Positions 1 through 6,976 of a stretch of 19,416 bases of DNA are shown one piece after another. Position numbers and translations under genes: made by a program. This DNA is from CBDUZS01 sp965371785 (GTDB lineage Bacteria; Fermentibacterota; Fermentibacteria; Fermentibacterales; JCC-6): the NCBI GenBank assembly GCA_965371785.1, contig CBDUZS010000050.1:1-19416 (forward strand), written 5' to 3'. Under the pieces are notes generated by a model. That model was not told where the DNA came from and searched no databases. It saw only the letters and a program-made list of their open reading frames with translations. Each line of letters begins with the position of its first letter. Position 1 is the stretch's first letter.

Positions 1-195
1 AAGGTTGCTGGCGTATCCGACATTGTTGACATCTGCATAAATATCTAAGATTCATTGATATAGAGGAGGCGCTCTGTGTGTATCAGAATGTGGAGTGCCC
101 ATGCAGCAGGTCATCTCTCATAGGGAGTGGCTGGATAGTGAATGATGTACAATCATAATAAAAATAAGGTTTTCAATTAGATTTGGAGGTACGTC
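1..195 (+). other. Upstream region of the FG-GAP gene
   Basis: No gene that I can support. A TTGACA hexamer lies at 26-31 without a well-spaced -10 element. An AT-rich stretch at about 150-180 has CATAAT at 154-159, 16 nt after TGGATA at 132-137, which is a weak candidate promoter for the gene starting at 196. A GGAGG ribosome binding site sits at about 185-189, just before that ATG. Confidence 0.35.
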
Positions 196-2028
196 ATGAA
201 GCATTTCTTAATCCTCGTGATCATCCTCTCTGCAGCTTCCATAACGATTGCAGATTCCGCACAGCAGACCAGCTGGTCCGGAGGTCCCGGTGTTTCCGGT
301 CCCGTAACCGTATTCGGTAATTCATTCTCCTCCGTCTCGAACATCGACTGGGGAGGATTGCCCGGTGTTCTCAAGCTTACCGCCGAAATAACTAAAATCG
401 TGATCGATGGTAATTTTGATGGCGCTCATTCCGTTCACTCCATAGACGTTGACGGTGATGGTGACTGGGATGTCATCGCTGCCGCCTATAATGCCAATGA
501 AATCGCCTGGTGGGACAACGTCGATGGCATTGGGGGTGTCTGGAGCAAGCACGTGATCAATAGCAGTTTCGCTTGGGCTCTCTCGACCTACGGAGAGGAT
601 ATCGACGGTGATGGCGACTACGACGTAATCGGTGCTGCTTACGATGACAACGAGGTGACTTGGTGGGAGAATGTAAACGGATCCGGTCTCACCTGGACCG
701 AGCACCTGATCAGTGACAGTTTCCTGGGAGCCTGCGCTGTCTACTCGGAAGATGTTGACGGTGATGGTGATATGGATATCCTCGGAACGGCAAGAACTGG
801 TGATGAGGTGACCTGGTGGGAGAATGCTGACGGAGCAGGTCAGGTCTTGATCGAGCATACCATTACAACCGGATTCAACGGAGCACGCTCCGTCCACTCC
901 GATGATATCGACGGTGATGGTGACATGGATGTTCTGGCTGCTGCCGTCATCGGCGACAGAATCACATGGTGGGAGAATCTGGATTACACCGGAACGAGCT
1001 GGGCCGAGCACAACATCGCCACCGGCTTCGATGGAGCCTGTGCTGTCTATCTTGATGACCTCGACGGTGACGGAGACATGGATGCTCTGGGCGCTGCCGT
1101 CCACGCCGATGATATGACCTGGTGGGAGAACGCTGACGGAGCAGGGGTGGTCTGGATACCCCATGTGATCGACAACTACTTCAACGGTGCCCATTCGATC
1201 ATATCGGCAGATCTGGACAACGACGGCGATAAGGACGTAATAGGCACTGCAGAGAATGCCAATCAGGTAACCTGGTGGGAAAACGCTGATGGCTCCGGCA
1301 CTCTCTGGGTCGAGCACCTCGTGGAGAGCGGCTTCGATGGCGCGGAGTGGGCATGGCCCGTTGACATCGATGGCGACGGCAACCTGGATATACTTGCCGT
1401 TGCGGAATCCGATGACGACGTCTGTCTCTGGGACCTTTCCGAGTTCGACACCGCAGGCTCTCTTGAATCCAGCATACTCGATACCGAAACCACTCCGTTA
1501 TGGGATTACTTCGAGTGGAATTCTGACACGCCATCAGGCACATCACTCTGTTTCCAGGTCAGGGCATCTGACGACTATCAGTCAATGGGCCTCTGGTCCG
1601 ATTCGTTATTGACCCCCTCACTTCTGAGCGGTTACATCGACGACGGTGACCAGTACGTTCAGTACAGGGTACTTATGAGCACGACGAACCCGGATGCTAC
1701 ACCCACCCTCTTCGATGTTATGCTGACCTGGGATCCCGTCGGCATCGGGGACACTGCTGAACCGATTCCTCCAGGAATTGCGCTGCTTCCCATTACACCG
1801 AATCCGGCAACAGGATCACCTGTCATCAGGTTCGGGCTGCCCGAACCTGCTTCCGTAAGTCTCTCAGTCTTCGACCTGTCGGGCAGGATGGTCAGTGAGA
1901 TTCCTGGAAATGAGTACTTCCCGGGATATCATGATGTTCTGCTTGGCGATTTCTCTCCGGGCATTTACTTCTGCAGGATGATATCCGGAGACTTCAATGC
2001 TACAGAGCGCTTCGTGGTGATAGAGTAA
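196..2028 (+). CDS. Secreted FG-GAP/VCBS repeat protein with T9SS-type C-terminal tail
   Basis: A 610-aa exported protein. Residues 1-20 form a signal peptide. Seven copies of a calcium-binding DxDGDGDxD motif start at about residues 84, 135, 186, 237, 288, 339 and 390, spaced exactly 51 residues apart. Each is followed by a hydrophobic run and a conserved TWWEN-like block. This is the FG-GAP/VCBS arrangement, and seven units would suit a seven-bladed beta-propeller. A beta-sandwich-like linker follows. The last ~80 residues (PNPATG, then a DLSGRMV-type strand and GIYFCRM) resemble the type IX secretion sorting domain (Por_Secre_tail/FlgD-like). The ATG is preceded by GGAGG with suitable spacing. 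The role is unknown; adhesion or binding at the cell surface is an inference. It converges on the GH85 gene, leaving one base between the two stop codons, with no terminator visible. Confidence 0.88.
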   Translation: MKHFLILVIILSAASITIADSAQQTSWSGGPGVSGPVTVFGNSFSSVSNIDWGGLPGVLKLTAEITKIVIDGNFDGAHSVHSIDVDGDGDWDVIAAAYNANEIAWWDNVDGIGGVWSKHVINSSFAWALSTYGEDIDGDGDYDVIGAAYDDNEVTWWENVNGSGLTWTEHLISDSFLGACAVYSEDVDGDGDMDILGTARTGDEVTWWENADGAGQVLIEHTITTGFNGARSVHSDDIDGDGDMDVLAAAVIGDRITWWENLDYTGTSWAEHNIATGFDGACAVYLDDLDGDGDMDALGAAVHADDMTWWENADGAGVVWIPHVIDNYFNGAHSIISADLDNDGDKDVIGTAENANQVTWWENADGSGTLWVEHLVESGFDGAEWAWPVDIDGDGNLDILAVAESDDDVCLWDLSEFDTAGSLESSILDTETTPLWDYFEWNSDTPSGTSLCFQVRASDDYQSMGLWSDSLLTPSLLSGYIDDGDQYVQYRVLMSTTNPDATPTLFDVMLTWDPVGIGDTAEPIPPGIALLPITPNPATGSPVIRFGLPEPASVSLSVFDLSGRMVSEIPGNEYFPGYHDVLLGDFSPGIYFCRMISGDFNATERFVVIE

Positions 2029-2029
2029 G

Positions 2030-4297
2030 CTACCGTCGCAAAAGGACGCACTTCTCGACCCTTGATGCATCACCACTCCGTAATCTGATGAAGTACATGC
2101 CCGTACAGCATCCTTCTTCCGGTACCCATACAGAGGAATACGAACCTGCGGGAAGCTGATCCTCGACAATCGTTTCGATCAGTCTGCCGTCCATACCGAA
2201 TATCTGCAGTCCGACCATTGAAGTGCTGGGGACCGTGTATTCGATGACGGTGGAGGTTGAGAAGGGGTTTGGGCGTCCGGGCGCAAGGGAGAACTGGAAA
2301 AGAGAAATACTCTCTTCCACCCCTGTGGTTACCCAGGTTACGCTGGTCGTATCCGCATTCGAGAGCGAGAAATCGGGACCGAGTGCTCTGACTTCGATTA
2401 CTGTGGTTTCCTCGCTTCCGACTCTGACTATCTCCGGGACGAAGTAGGCATTGTTGGGTGAACCTCCTAGAAATGTTCTGGTGCTGTCCGGGTTCACACG
2501 GTAGACGTAATAGGCGTAAACCGGATCAGCGGAATGGGTCCACTTCAGCCTTATCGTGCCGAGAGTGTCGTTGACCTGTGAGAATTCATCGACGAAGAAC
2601 CCGGAGGGCGGAGATGGTGGGTACTGCGCTCCGTCCAGAATGCTGATCTGTCCAACCAGTGCGGTGTAACCGGGCACCGATGACGCTGATTCGAATCTCA
2701 GAGCAATCATGGAGATAGTTCTGCCGGTATGTCCGCCAATACCGGTGCTCCAGCTGTTCCAGCCCGTGGAGGATGTGCTGCCGACATCGAAGTACTCGTA
2801 GGTCCCGGGCGCATCCGAGAATTCGAGGCTCAACCGAATGCAGGACGGCGTTCCGGCCGATCCCGTCGAGTAGACCGCTCCGAGAACGGTATTAGATGTG
2901 ACATCGATTTCGGTCTTGTAGAGGAAAAGATCGGTTGGATTACCGGTGCTGAGATCGCCTGACACTTTCAGGCAGGATCCACCGAACCAGGCACTGTTCC
3001 AGTCGAGTTCGGGGTAGAGGGGTGTTCCGGTGCTCTGGGAGATCCATCGCCATGTCGGCAGAACGTCCTGAAGACTCCTGTTGTTCCAGTCGCCGTTCCG
3101 CAGAACGGCTCCTTCAACCGAGTAGAGATGCCCCTGTCCTGTATTGAAAGTTGTAACGAACGGCAGGTCGTTTATGGCTGATTTCGCGGGAACGTAATGT
3201 GCGAGCCCTTTCCACGGATGTGAAGTGGCAGTGTTGCTCGGATCACGATTCTCCCCGACCCAGAAGCGATTGGCTCTCTGGTAGAACTGTGAAGCGCTGG
3301 AGGAATTGGAGTAGGTCCAGTTGGGACAGTAGAAACCCAGTGACGTTATGTGAACGGTATCTTCGGGAAAAACACCATCCCAGTTTACGGAAGTGTTGTA
3401 GCCGTTGGCCTGAACGTCGACTCCCGCATACAGCTCGTAGGGGCTCCTGCCCAGAGCTATCGCATAGTTGGCAGAAAGGAGAAGACCGTTTGCGGACCAC
3501 CAGAAATTAAGGAACATCTCATCGGAAACAGTTCCTCCGTACTCGAAGAACCAGTCGTTGTTCGAATTGAGAGCATTCTGCCAGGCGATTCCACCTGTTT
3601 CGATCATTGCATCGTACCACATGATCCGGACATCTGAAGTTTCCTGGATGTAGATCATGAAATCGCGCACTTCCTCTGCGAGGGTAACGTTGCCTCCCTG
3701 CGTCTCCTGGTTGATGAACCACCCATCGAATCCGTAGTAGTCCGCAACCTCTATCAGCTTGTCCGCAACCGGATAAGTCTCCCCTGTCTTCTGAACTAGA
3801 TCCCACACCCACTGTATCTGCCCGCCGTACTGAGTGGGCGGCAGGAAGATTGTCCCGTAGACGGGAACTCCGTTCCTGTGTCCTGCGTCAATGACATCGG
3901 CACTGGGTGAGAGGATCAGCCCTTCCCCGGCGGAACCGCCCCACTGAACAAGGATATCAGCGTACTGCCAGTAGTTGAAGGCGTATGTATCAAAGATGTT
4001 TGCTCCCTGAGAAGGGTTACCGCTCGTTGAGGGATACATGATCGAAAGGCATGAGATTTCGGCTTCACCGGGATGAGCGTGCGGGTTTGCCTGTGAGTCT
4101 CCCGCAAATCTGTCAGCAAGTTCGATACTTCCGCGGTTGTAGGCTGCATCGGGGTCTGAGGATGGGCTCCAGCTCAGCAGTTCGTTTGGGAACCAGTACG
4201 AAGAGTACGGCTGCCCGGGAAGCTGCGCCAGAGAGCTTCCCGTGAAGAGTATGACGGTCAGTAATACGAAGTACATTGATCTACCCGAATCATTCAT
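2030..4297 (-). CDS. Secreted GH85 endo-beta-N-acetylglucosaminidase
   Basis: A 755-aa secreted glycosidase, predicted to cleave the chitobiose core of N-linked glycans and release the glycan from the glycoprotein. I chose the ATG at 4295-4297 because GGAG lies six bases upstream and a signal peptide (hydrophobic FVLLTVILFTG, then SSLAQ) follows at once; the frame stays open further upstream without such signals. The catalytic domain carries DGWFINQET. In this numbering N196 and E198 match the conserved Asn/Glu pair of GH85, where substrate-assisted catalysis uses an oxazoline intermediate. After it come a galactose-binding-like beta-sandwich, an Fn3-like module and a C-terminal sorting domain (PNPFSTST, then GMDGRLIE and GMYFIRLRSG) of the T9SS type. 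Endo-D-like enzymes have a similar layout. The promoter at 4328-4356 suggests a separate transcript. Natural substrate and final location are inferred. Confidence 0.88.
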   Translation of the reverse strand: MNDSGRSMYFVLLTVILFTGSSLAQLPGQPYSSYWFPNELLSWSPSSDPDAAYNRGSIELADRFAGDSQANPHAHPGEAEISCLSIMYPSTSGNPSQGANIFDTYAFNYWQYADILVQWGGSAGEGLILSPSADVIDAGHRNGVPVYGTIFLPPTQYGGQIQWVWDLVQKTGETYPVADKLIEVADYYGFDGWFINQETQGGNVTLAEEVRDFMIYIQETSDVRIMWYDAMIETGGIAWQNALNSNNDWFFEYGGTVSDEMFLNFWWSANGLLLSANYAIALGRSPYELYAGVDVQANGYNTSVNWDGVFPEDTVHITSLGFYCPNWTYSNSSSASQFYQRANRFWVGENRDPSNTATSHPWKGLAHYVPAKSAINDLPFVTTFNTGQGHLYSVEGAVLRNGDWNNRSLQDVLPTWRWISQSTGTPLYPELDWNSAWFGGSCLKVSGDLSTGNPTDLFLYKTEIDVTSNTVLGAVYSTGSAGTPSCIRLSLEFSDAPGTYEYFDVGSTSSTGWNSWSTGIGGHTGRTISMIALRFESASSVPGYTALVGQISILDGAQYPPSPPSGFFVDEFSQVNDTLGTIRLKWTHSADPVYAYYVYRVNPDSTRTFLGGSPNNAYFVPEIVRVGSEETTVIEVRALGPDFSLSNADTTSVTWVTTGVEESISLFQFSLAPGRPNPFSTSTVIEYTVPSTSMVGLQIFGMDGRLIETIVEDQLPAGSYSSVWVPEEGCCTGMYFIRLRSGDASRVEKCVLLRR

Positions 4298-4321
4298 TTG
4301 TTTCTCCAGTCGCTGACCGAA

Positions 4322-4342
4322 CATGGAATTATCTGTTCCATG
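4322..4342. repeat. Inverted repeat over the -10 element (possible operator)
   Basis: CATGGAA and TTCCATG form a perfect 7-bp inverted repeat with a 7-base spacer. It overlaps the putative -10 element and start point of the GH85 gene, where a repressor site would be expected. No regulator gene is adjacent, so the function is inferred. Confidence 0.4.
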
Positions 4343-4356
4343 GTCTCCTCCGTGAA
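4328..4356 (-). promoter_or_regulatory. Putative promoter of the GH85 gene
   Basis: On the minus strand TTCACG (4356-4351) and GATAAT (4333-4328) are separated by exactly 17 bases, which suits a sigma-70-type promoter. The predicted start near 4321 gives a leader of about 24 nt before the ATG at 4297. The -10 element lies inside a perfect 7+7 inverted repeat. Confidence 0.5.
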
Positions 4357-4441
4357 ATGCGGGAGAAGGCAGAAGCCATTTGAACATAATCTGCAGGTGA
4401 GATGGAACGCTAATCAAGTCCTCTGCATTTAGTGCGGATCG

Positions 4442-4474
4442 GGGATGCGTGCCCCCTGAGGGAGCACGCATCCC
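4442..4474 (-). terminator. Strong hairpin after the BNR propeller gene
   Basis: GGGATGCGTGC and GCACGCATCCC form a perfect 11-bp stem, with a further CCC/GGG pairing inside and a TGA loop. It begins five bases after the TAA stop at 4480. On the minus strand no T-run follows, so it may act as a Rho-type or 3'-end-stabilising hairpin rather than a classical intrinsic terminator. Confidence 0.6.
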
Positions 4475-4479
4475 AGTGT

Positions 4480-5409
4480 TTATCTGATCAGAACGAGCTT
4501 ACCGGTCGTGGTCCCGGAACCAGATGTAAGCCTGAAGAAGTAGACACCGGGTGGAACCTGAACGCCGTCGATGCCCGTAGTATTCCAGACCACATCGTAT
4601 ACGCCTGGAGTCTGTTGGGCATTCACGAGGGAAGACACCAGTCTGCCCTGCATGTCGTAGACAGCAAGTTCAACCTGTTCTGTTCCGCTGATCTGGTAGT
4701 GGATGGTGGTTGCGCCCGTAGCGGGATTAGGGGCAGCGTACGCCATCGTCGGTACGACGGGAGCACCCGTCTCATCCCCCACTCCGACAACGAGTGACCA
4801 GCGGTAATTCGAAGAGCCATGTGTACCCGCGAAGAGCCACTGTCCCGGGTTGATGCCAAGGCAGTTCACCCTGTTCGCATCCATGCCGTCACTCATGGCA
4901 GTCCAGCTGTTGCCGCCGTTGGAGGTCATGTAGACACCCTGACTGTACGTTGCCGCGTAGACTGTCTGATGATCGTATGGATCTATCAGAAGAGCCTTCG
5001 TGTAAGTGAACGTGGAAACATCCGTGAACGTGCTTCCGCCGTTTGTCGACTTGTACACACTGGACGATGTTGCCGCGTAGATGACACTGGTATCCACTGG
5101 ATCGATGACGATGTCATAGACGTAGCCGCTGAGTCCGGCGAGAGCTAATGTTGCCCAGGTTCCCCCGCCGTTCTCGGTCTTGTAGATGGTGGGTACGTTG
5201 TTCGACTGGTATCCGCCAACGTAGATCACCTGGGAATCGTCGGGATCACGGGCCATGCAGTAAGCTCTGCCGTAGGATGAGCCCATCTCCCATCGAGTCC
5301 AGGTGCTTCCCGCGTTGTCGGACATCGCAACACTCATGAAGTAGTTGGGTGTAATGTACCTGTAGCCACAGCACCAGATCGTGCTCGGACTGGTGGGATC
5401 GATGAACAT
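4480..5409 (-). CDS. C-terminal part of interrupted BNR/Ycf48-like propeller protein, with T9SS tail
   Basis: This is the downstream part of the gene that begins at 6723. The reading frame is the same and is open from 5490, directly after the TGA at 5491-5493; the first ATG is at 5409. It carries further BNR/Asp-box units of the STNGGSTF/TSNGGNSW type. It ends in a sorting domain (PNPATGATT, then YDMQGRLVSS and GVYFFRLTSG) like those of its two neighbours. On its own it lacks a signal peptide, and only a weak GGTGG lies before the ATG, so it would not be exported if translated separately. It is best read as the rest of one 748-codon gene that is read through, broken, or affected by a sequencing error. 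Confidence 0.7.
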   Translation of the reverse strand: MFIDPTSPSTIWCCGYRYITPNYFMSVAMSDNAGSTWTRWEMGSSYGRAYCMARDPDDSQVIYVGGYQSNNVPTIYKTENGGGTWATLALAGLSGYVYDIVIDPVDTSVIYAATSSSVYKSTNGGSTFTDVSTFTYTKALLIDPYDHQTVYAATYSQGVYMTSNGGNSWTAMSDGMDANRVNCLGINPGQWLFAGTHGSSNYRWSLVVGVGDETGAPVVPTMAYAAPNPATGATTIHYQISGTEQVELAVYDMQGRLVSSLVNAQQTPGVYDVVWNTTGIDGVQVPPGVYFFRLTSGSGTTTGKLVLIR

Positions 5410-5490
5410 GTCACCACCGTCGGAGAAGTAGGAATCGATCTGTGTCCAGACGGAACCTCCGTCTGTGCTCCTGTAGAGCTCTGCGTTTCC

Positions 5491-6723
5491 TCAACCAGCC
5501 CCCTCGAGTGCGAGGACGGTATTTGGAGTCGTCGGGTGCACTACGATGCTGCAGAAATCCCCGCATGACAGCGGTGTTCCCAGCCTGGTCCAGCTGGTTC
5601 CGTTGTCCGTGGTCAGGAAAACACCAACATCCTCAACCTGCATGAAGATTCGGGATGGGTTTCCCGGTGTGTCTCCCATCGCCAGCACTTTTCCGATCAG
5701 CAGGCCAGTGTTCGATTCCGACCAGCTGGATCCGGTGGTCTCGGACTTGAAGAAACCGTAGCTGTTGCCTGTATAGGCGTTCGCGGAACTGATCCTGTCC
5801 GCTGCGACGGTCGAAAAGCTGGTCCCGTCGAGACCCGAGGATGAACTGGTCCAGCTGAGGCCGCCGTTCAGGCTTCTGTAGATGCTGTTGTAGGCGGCTG
5901 AATAGACCACGTTCGGATCGGCAGCTGACCATGACATGCTGTAGTTGTAATAGAAATTGGTTGTGACTTCGGTCCAGGTGGTGCCGCCGTTCGTGCTCCT
6001 CCAGATGTCGTAGTAGACCCCTGCACAGAGTACGTTGGGATTCGTCGGATGAACCGCCACTGAATTGAGATAGTACTGACCGACCCAGCCCGAGCATGAC
6101 ACGTCCGTCCAGGATGTACCCCCGTCAGTCGATTTGAACAGCTTGGGCGTATAGGGCGATGGGAAGCTGTATCCGCCTACGTAGATCGTATTAGGTGAGG
6201 ATGGACTCACGGCGATGCATCGGCCGTAGGACTGTACGGTTTCGAGCTGTGTCTCGGTCCAGGAAGTTCCACCATTCGTACTCTTGACAAAGGCAATCAC
6301 CCAGAAGCTGCCCGTGTACTTGTAACCGCATCCGTAGATGATGGACGGGTCGGTCGGGTGTGCTTCGATATCGTACACGTACAGGTTAGTGAAGGTACTG
6401 TACGTCCAGGTAACACCACCGTTCGTGGAACGGTAGACCCTGTTCGAGCTTCCCACGTACAGGTTATCCGTCGGTCCGATTGTCATGCAGTAGTTGCTCC
6501 AGGTGAACGAGCCGGCAACCGACCATGAATCACCGGAGTCGAGTGACTTCAGAATAAAGGTAGGACTTGAACCGGATGTTGCGTAGAGAACATCGCCGTC
6601 GACATACGACTGAACGATGTTCTTCACCTGCCCTCCTTCCGGACCTATCGATTCCCATTCGGCAAACGAGACCGACAAGAGCCCGAAGAAGAGCAGCATC
6701 AGTACATATTTTCCCCTTTGCAC
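5491..6723 (-). CDS. N-terminal part of interrupted BNR/Ycf48-like beta-propeller protein
   Basis: A secreted repeat protein. I chose the GTG at 6721-6723: a purine-rich GGGGG lies just upstream, a promoter at 6767-6795 fits, and a signal peptide (KYVLMLLFFGLLSVSFA) follows. A TTG at 6750 is in frame but would sit about 10 bases from the predicted transcript start without a ribosome binding site. The body has many Asp-box/BNR repeats (STNGGTTW, STDGGTSW, SLDSGDSW) alternating with HPTNPNV-type strands. This is the sortilin/Ycf48-like propeller pattern seen in exported proteins of FCB bacteria. Translation stops at TGA 5491-5493, codon 411, but the same frame continues at once with GNAELYRSTDGG, another repeat unit, and runs to 4480. 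No catalytic function can be assigned. Confidence 0.75.
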   Translation of the reverse strand: MQRGKYVLMLLFFGLLSVSFAEWESIGPEGGQVKNIVQSYVDGDVLYATSGSSPTFILKSLDSGDSWSVAGSFTWSNYCMTIGPTDNLYVGSSNRVYRSTNGGVTWTYSTFTNLYVYDIEAHPTDPSIIYGCGYKYTGSFWVIAFVKSTNGGTSWTETQLETVQSYGRCIAVSPSSPNTIYVGGYSFPSPYTPKLFKSTDGGTSWTDVSCSGWVGQYYLNSVAVHPTNPNVLCAGVYYDIWRSTNGGTTWTEVTTNFYYNYSMSWSAADPNVVYSAAYNSIYRSLNGGLSWTSSSSGLDGTSFSTVAADRISSANAYTGNSYGFFKSETTGSSWSESNTGLLIGKVLAMGDTPGNPSRIFMQVEDVGVFLTTDNGTSWTRLGTPLSCGDFCSIVVHPTTPNTVLALEGAG

Positions 6724-6766
6724 AGTTCCCCCTTTCCTGCGTCTGGCCAAATCAATAACTGAATTC

Positions 6767-6795
6767 TGTATAACCTTAATCTAATATTGTGTCAA
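6767..6795 (-). promoter_or_regulatory. Putative promoter of the BNR propeller gene
   Basis: On the minus strand TTGACA (6795-6790) is followed after exactly 17 bases by TATACA (6772-6767). The predicted start near 6760 leaves a leader of about 37 nt to the GTG at 6723, supporting that start codon. Confidence 0.6.
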
Positions 6796-6817
6796 TCAAT
6801 GATTAAAGGTGCAAGTA

Positions 6818-6976
6818 ATGGAGCTTATCAGAATTGCGACGGTTCCATCTCGGAGAGAATCAGCTACTCAGGTGCAGGTGTATTGCGAAACTGCAGACGT
6901 CGTCACCATTGAGCAGGCTCTTACGAATCTCTACGTCTACAGGTCTCCGAGAGTGGAAGCGGTCTTCATCCGTTAA
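6818..6976 (+). CDS. Small hypothetical protein (52 aa)
   Basis: Not recognised. An ATG at 6818 opens a 52-codon frame ending with TAA at 6974-6976. AAAGGTG, a usable ribosome binding site, lies about 6 bases upstream. The peptide begins MELIRIATVPSRR and ends SPRVEAVFIR, with a central block TQVQVYCETADVV. It has no signal peptide or membrane segment. Its codon choice looks like that of neighbouring genes. It fills almost all of the space between the divergent BNR promoter and the convergent SbcC-like gene, whose stop it overlaps by three bases. It could be a real small gene or a chance frame. Confidence 0.4.
   Translation: MELIRIATVPSRRESATQVQVYCETADVVTIEQALTNLYVYRSPRVEAVFIR

Noticed and set aside
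76..123. 15-codon frame with AGAGGAGG before a GTG start.
   Set aside because: Too short to support as a gene, no leader-peptide signature and no attenuator-like structure follows.
322..1317. Long minus-strand frame opposite the FG-GAP gene.
   Set aside because: It is a repeat-driven shadow: its peptide is low-complexity, periodic and lacks any recognisable domain, while the plus strand has a signal peptide, repeats and sorting tail.
5455..5493. Selenocysteine at the in-frame TGA of the propeller gene, since a small stem (GCTC/GAGC) lies downstream of it.
   Set aside because: The stem is only 4 bp, the protein family has no known selenoproteins, and the repeat alignment is explained by a simple base change.
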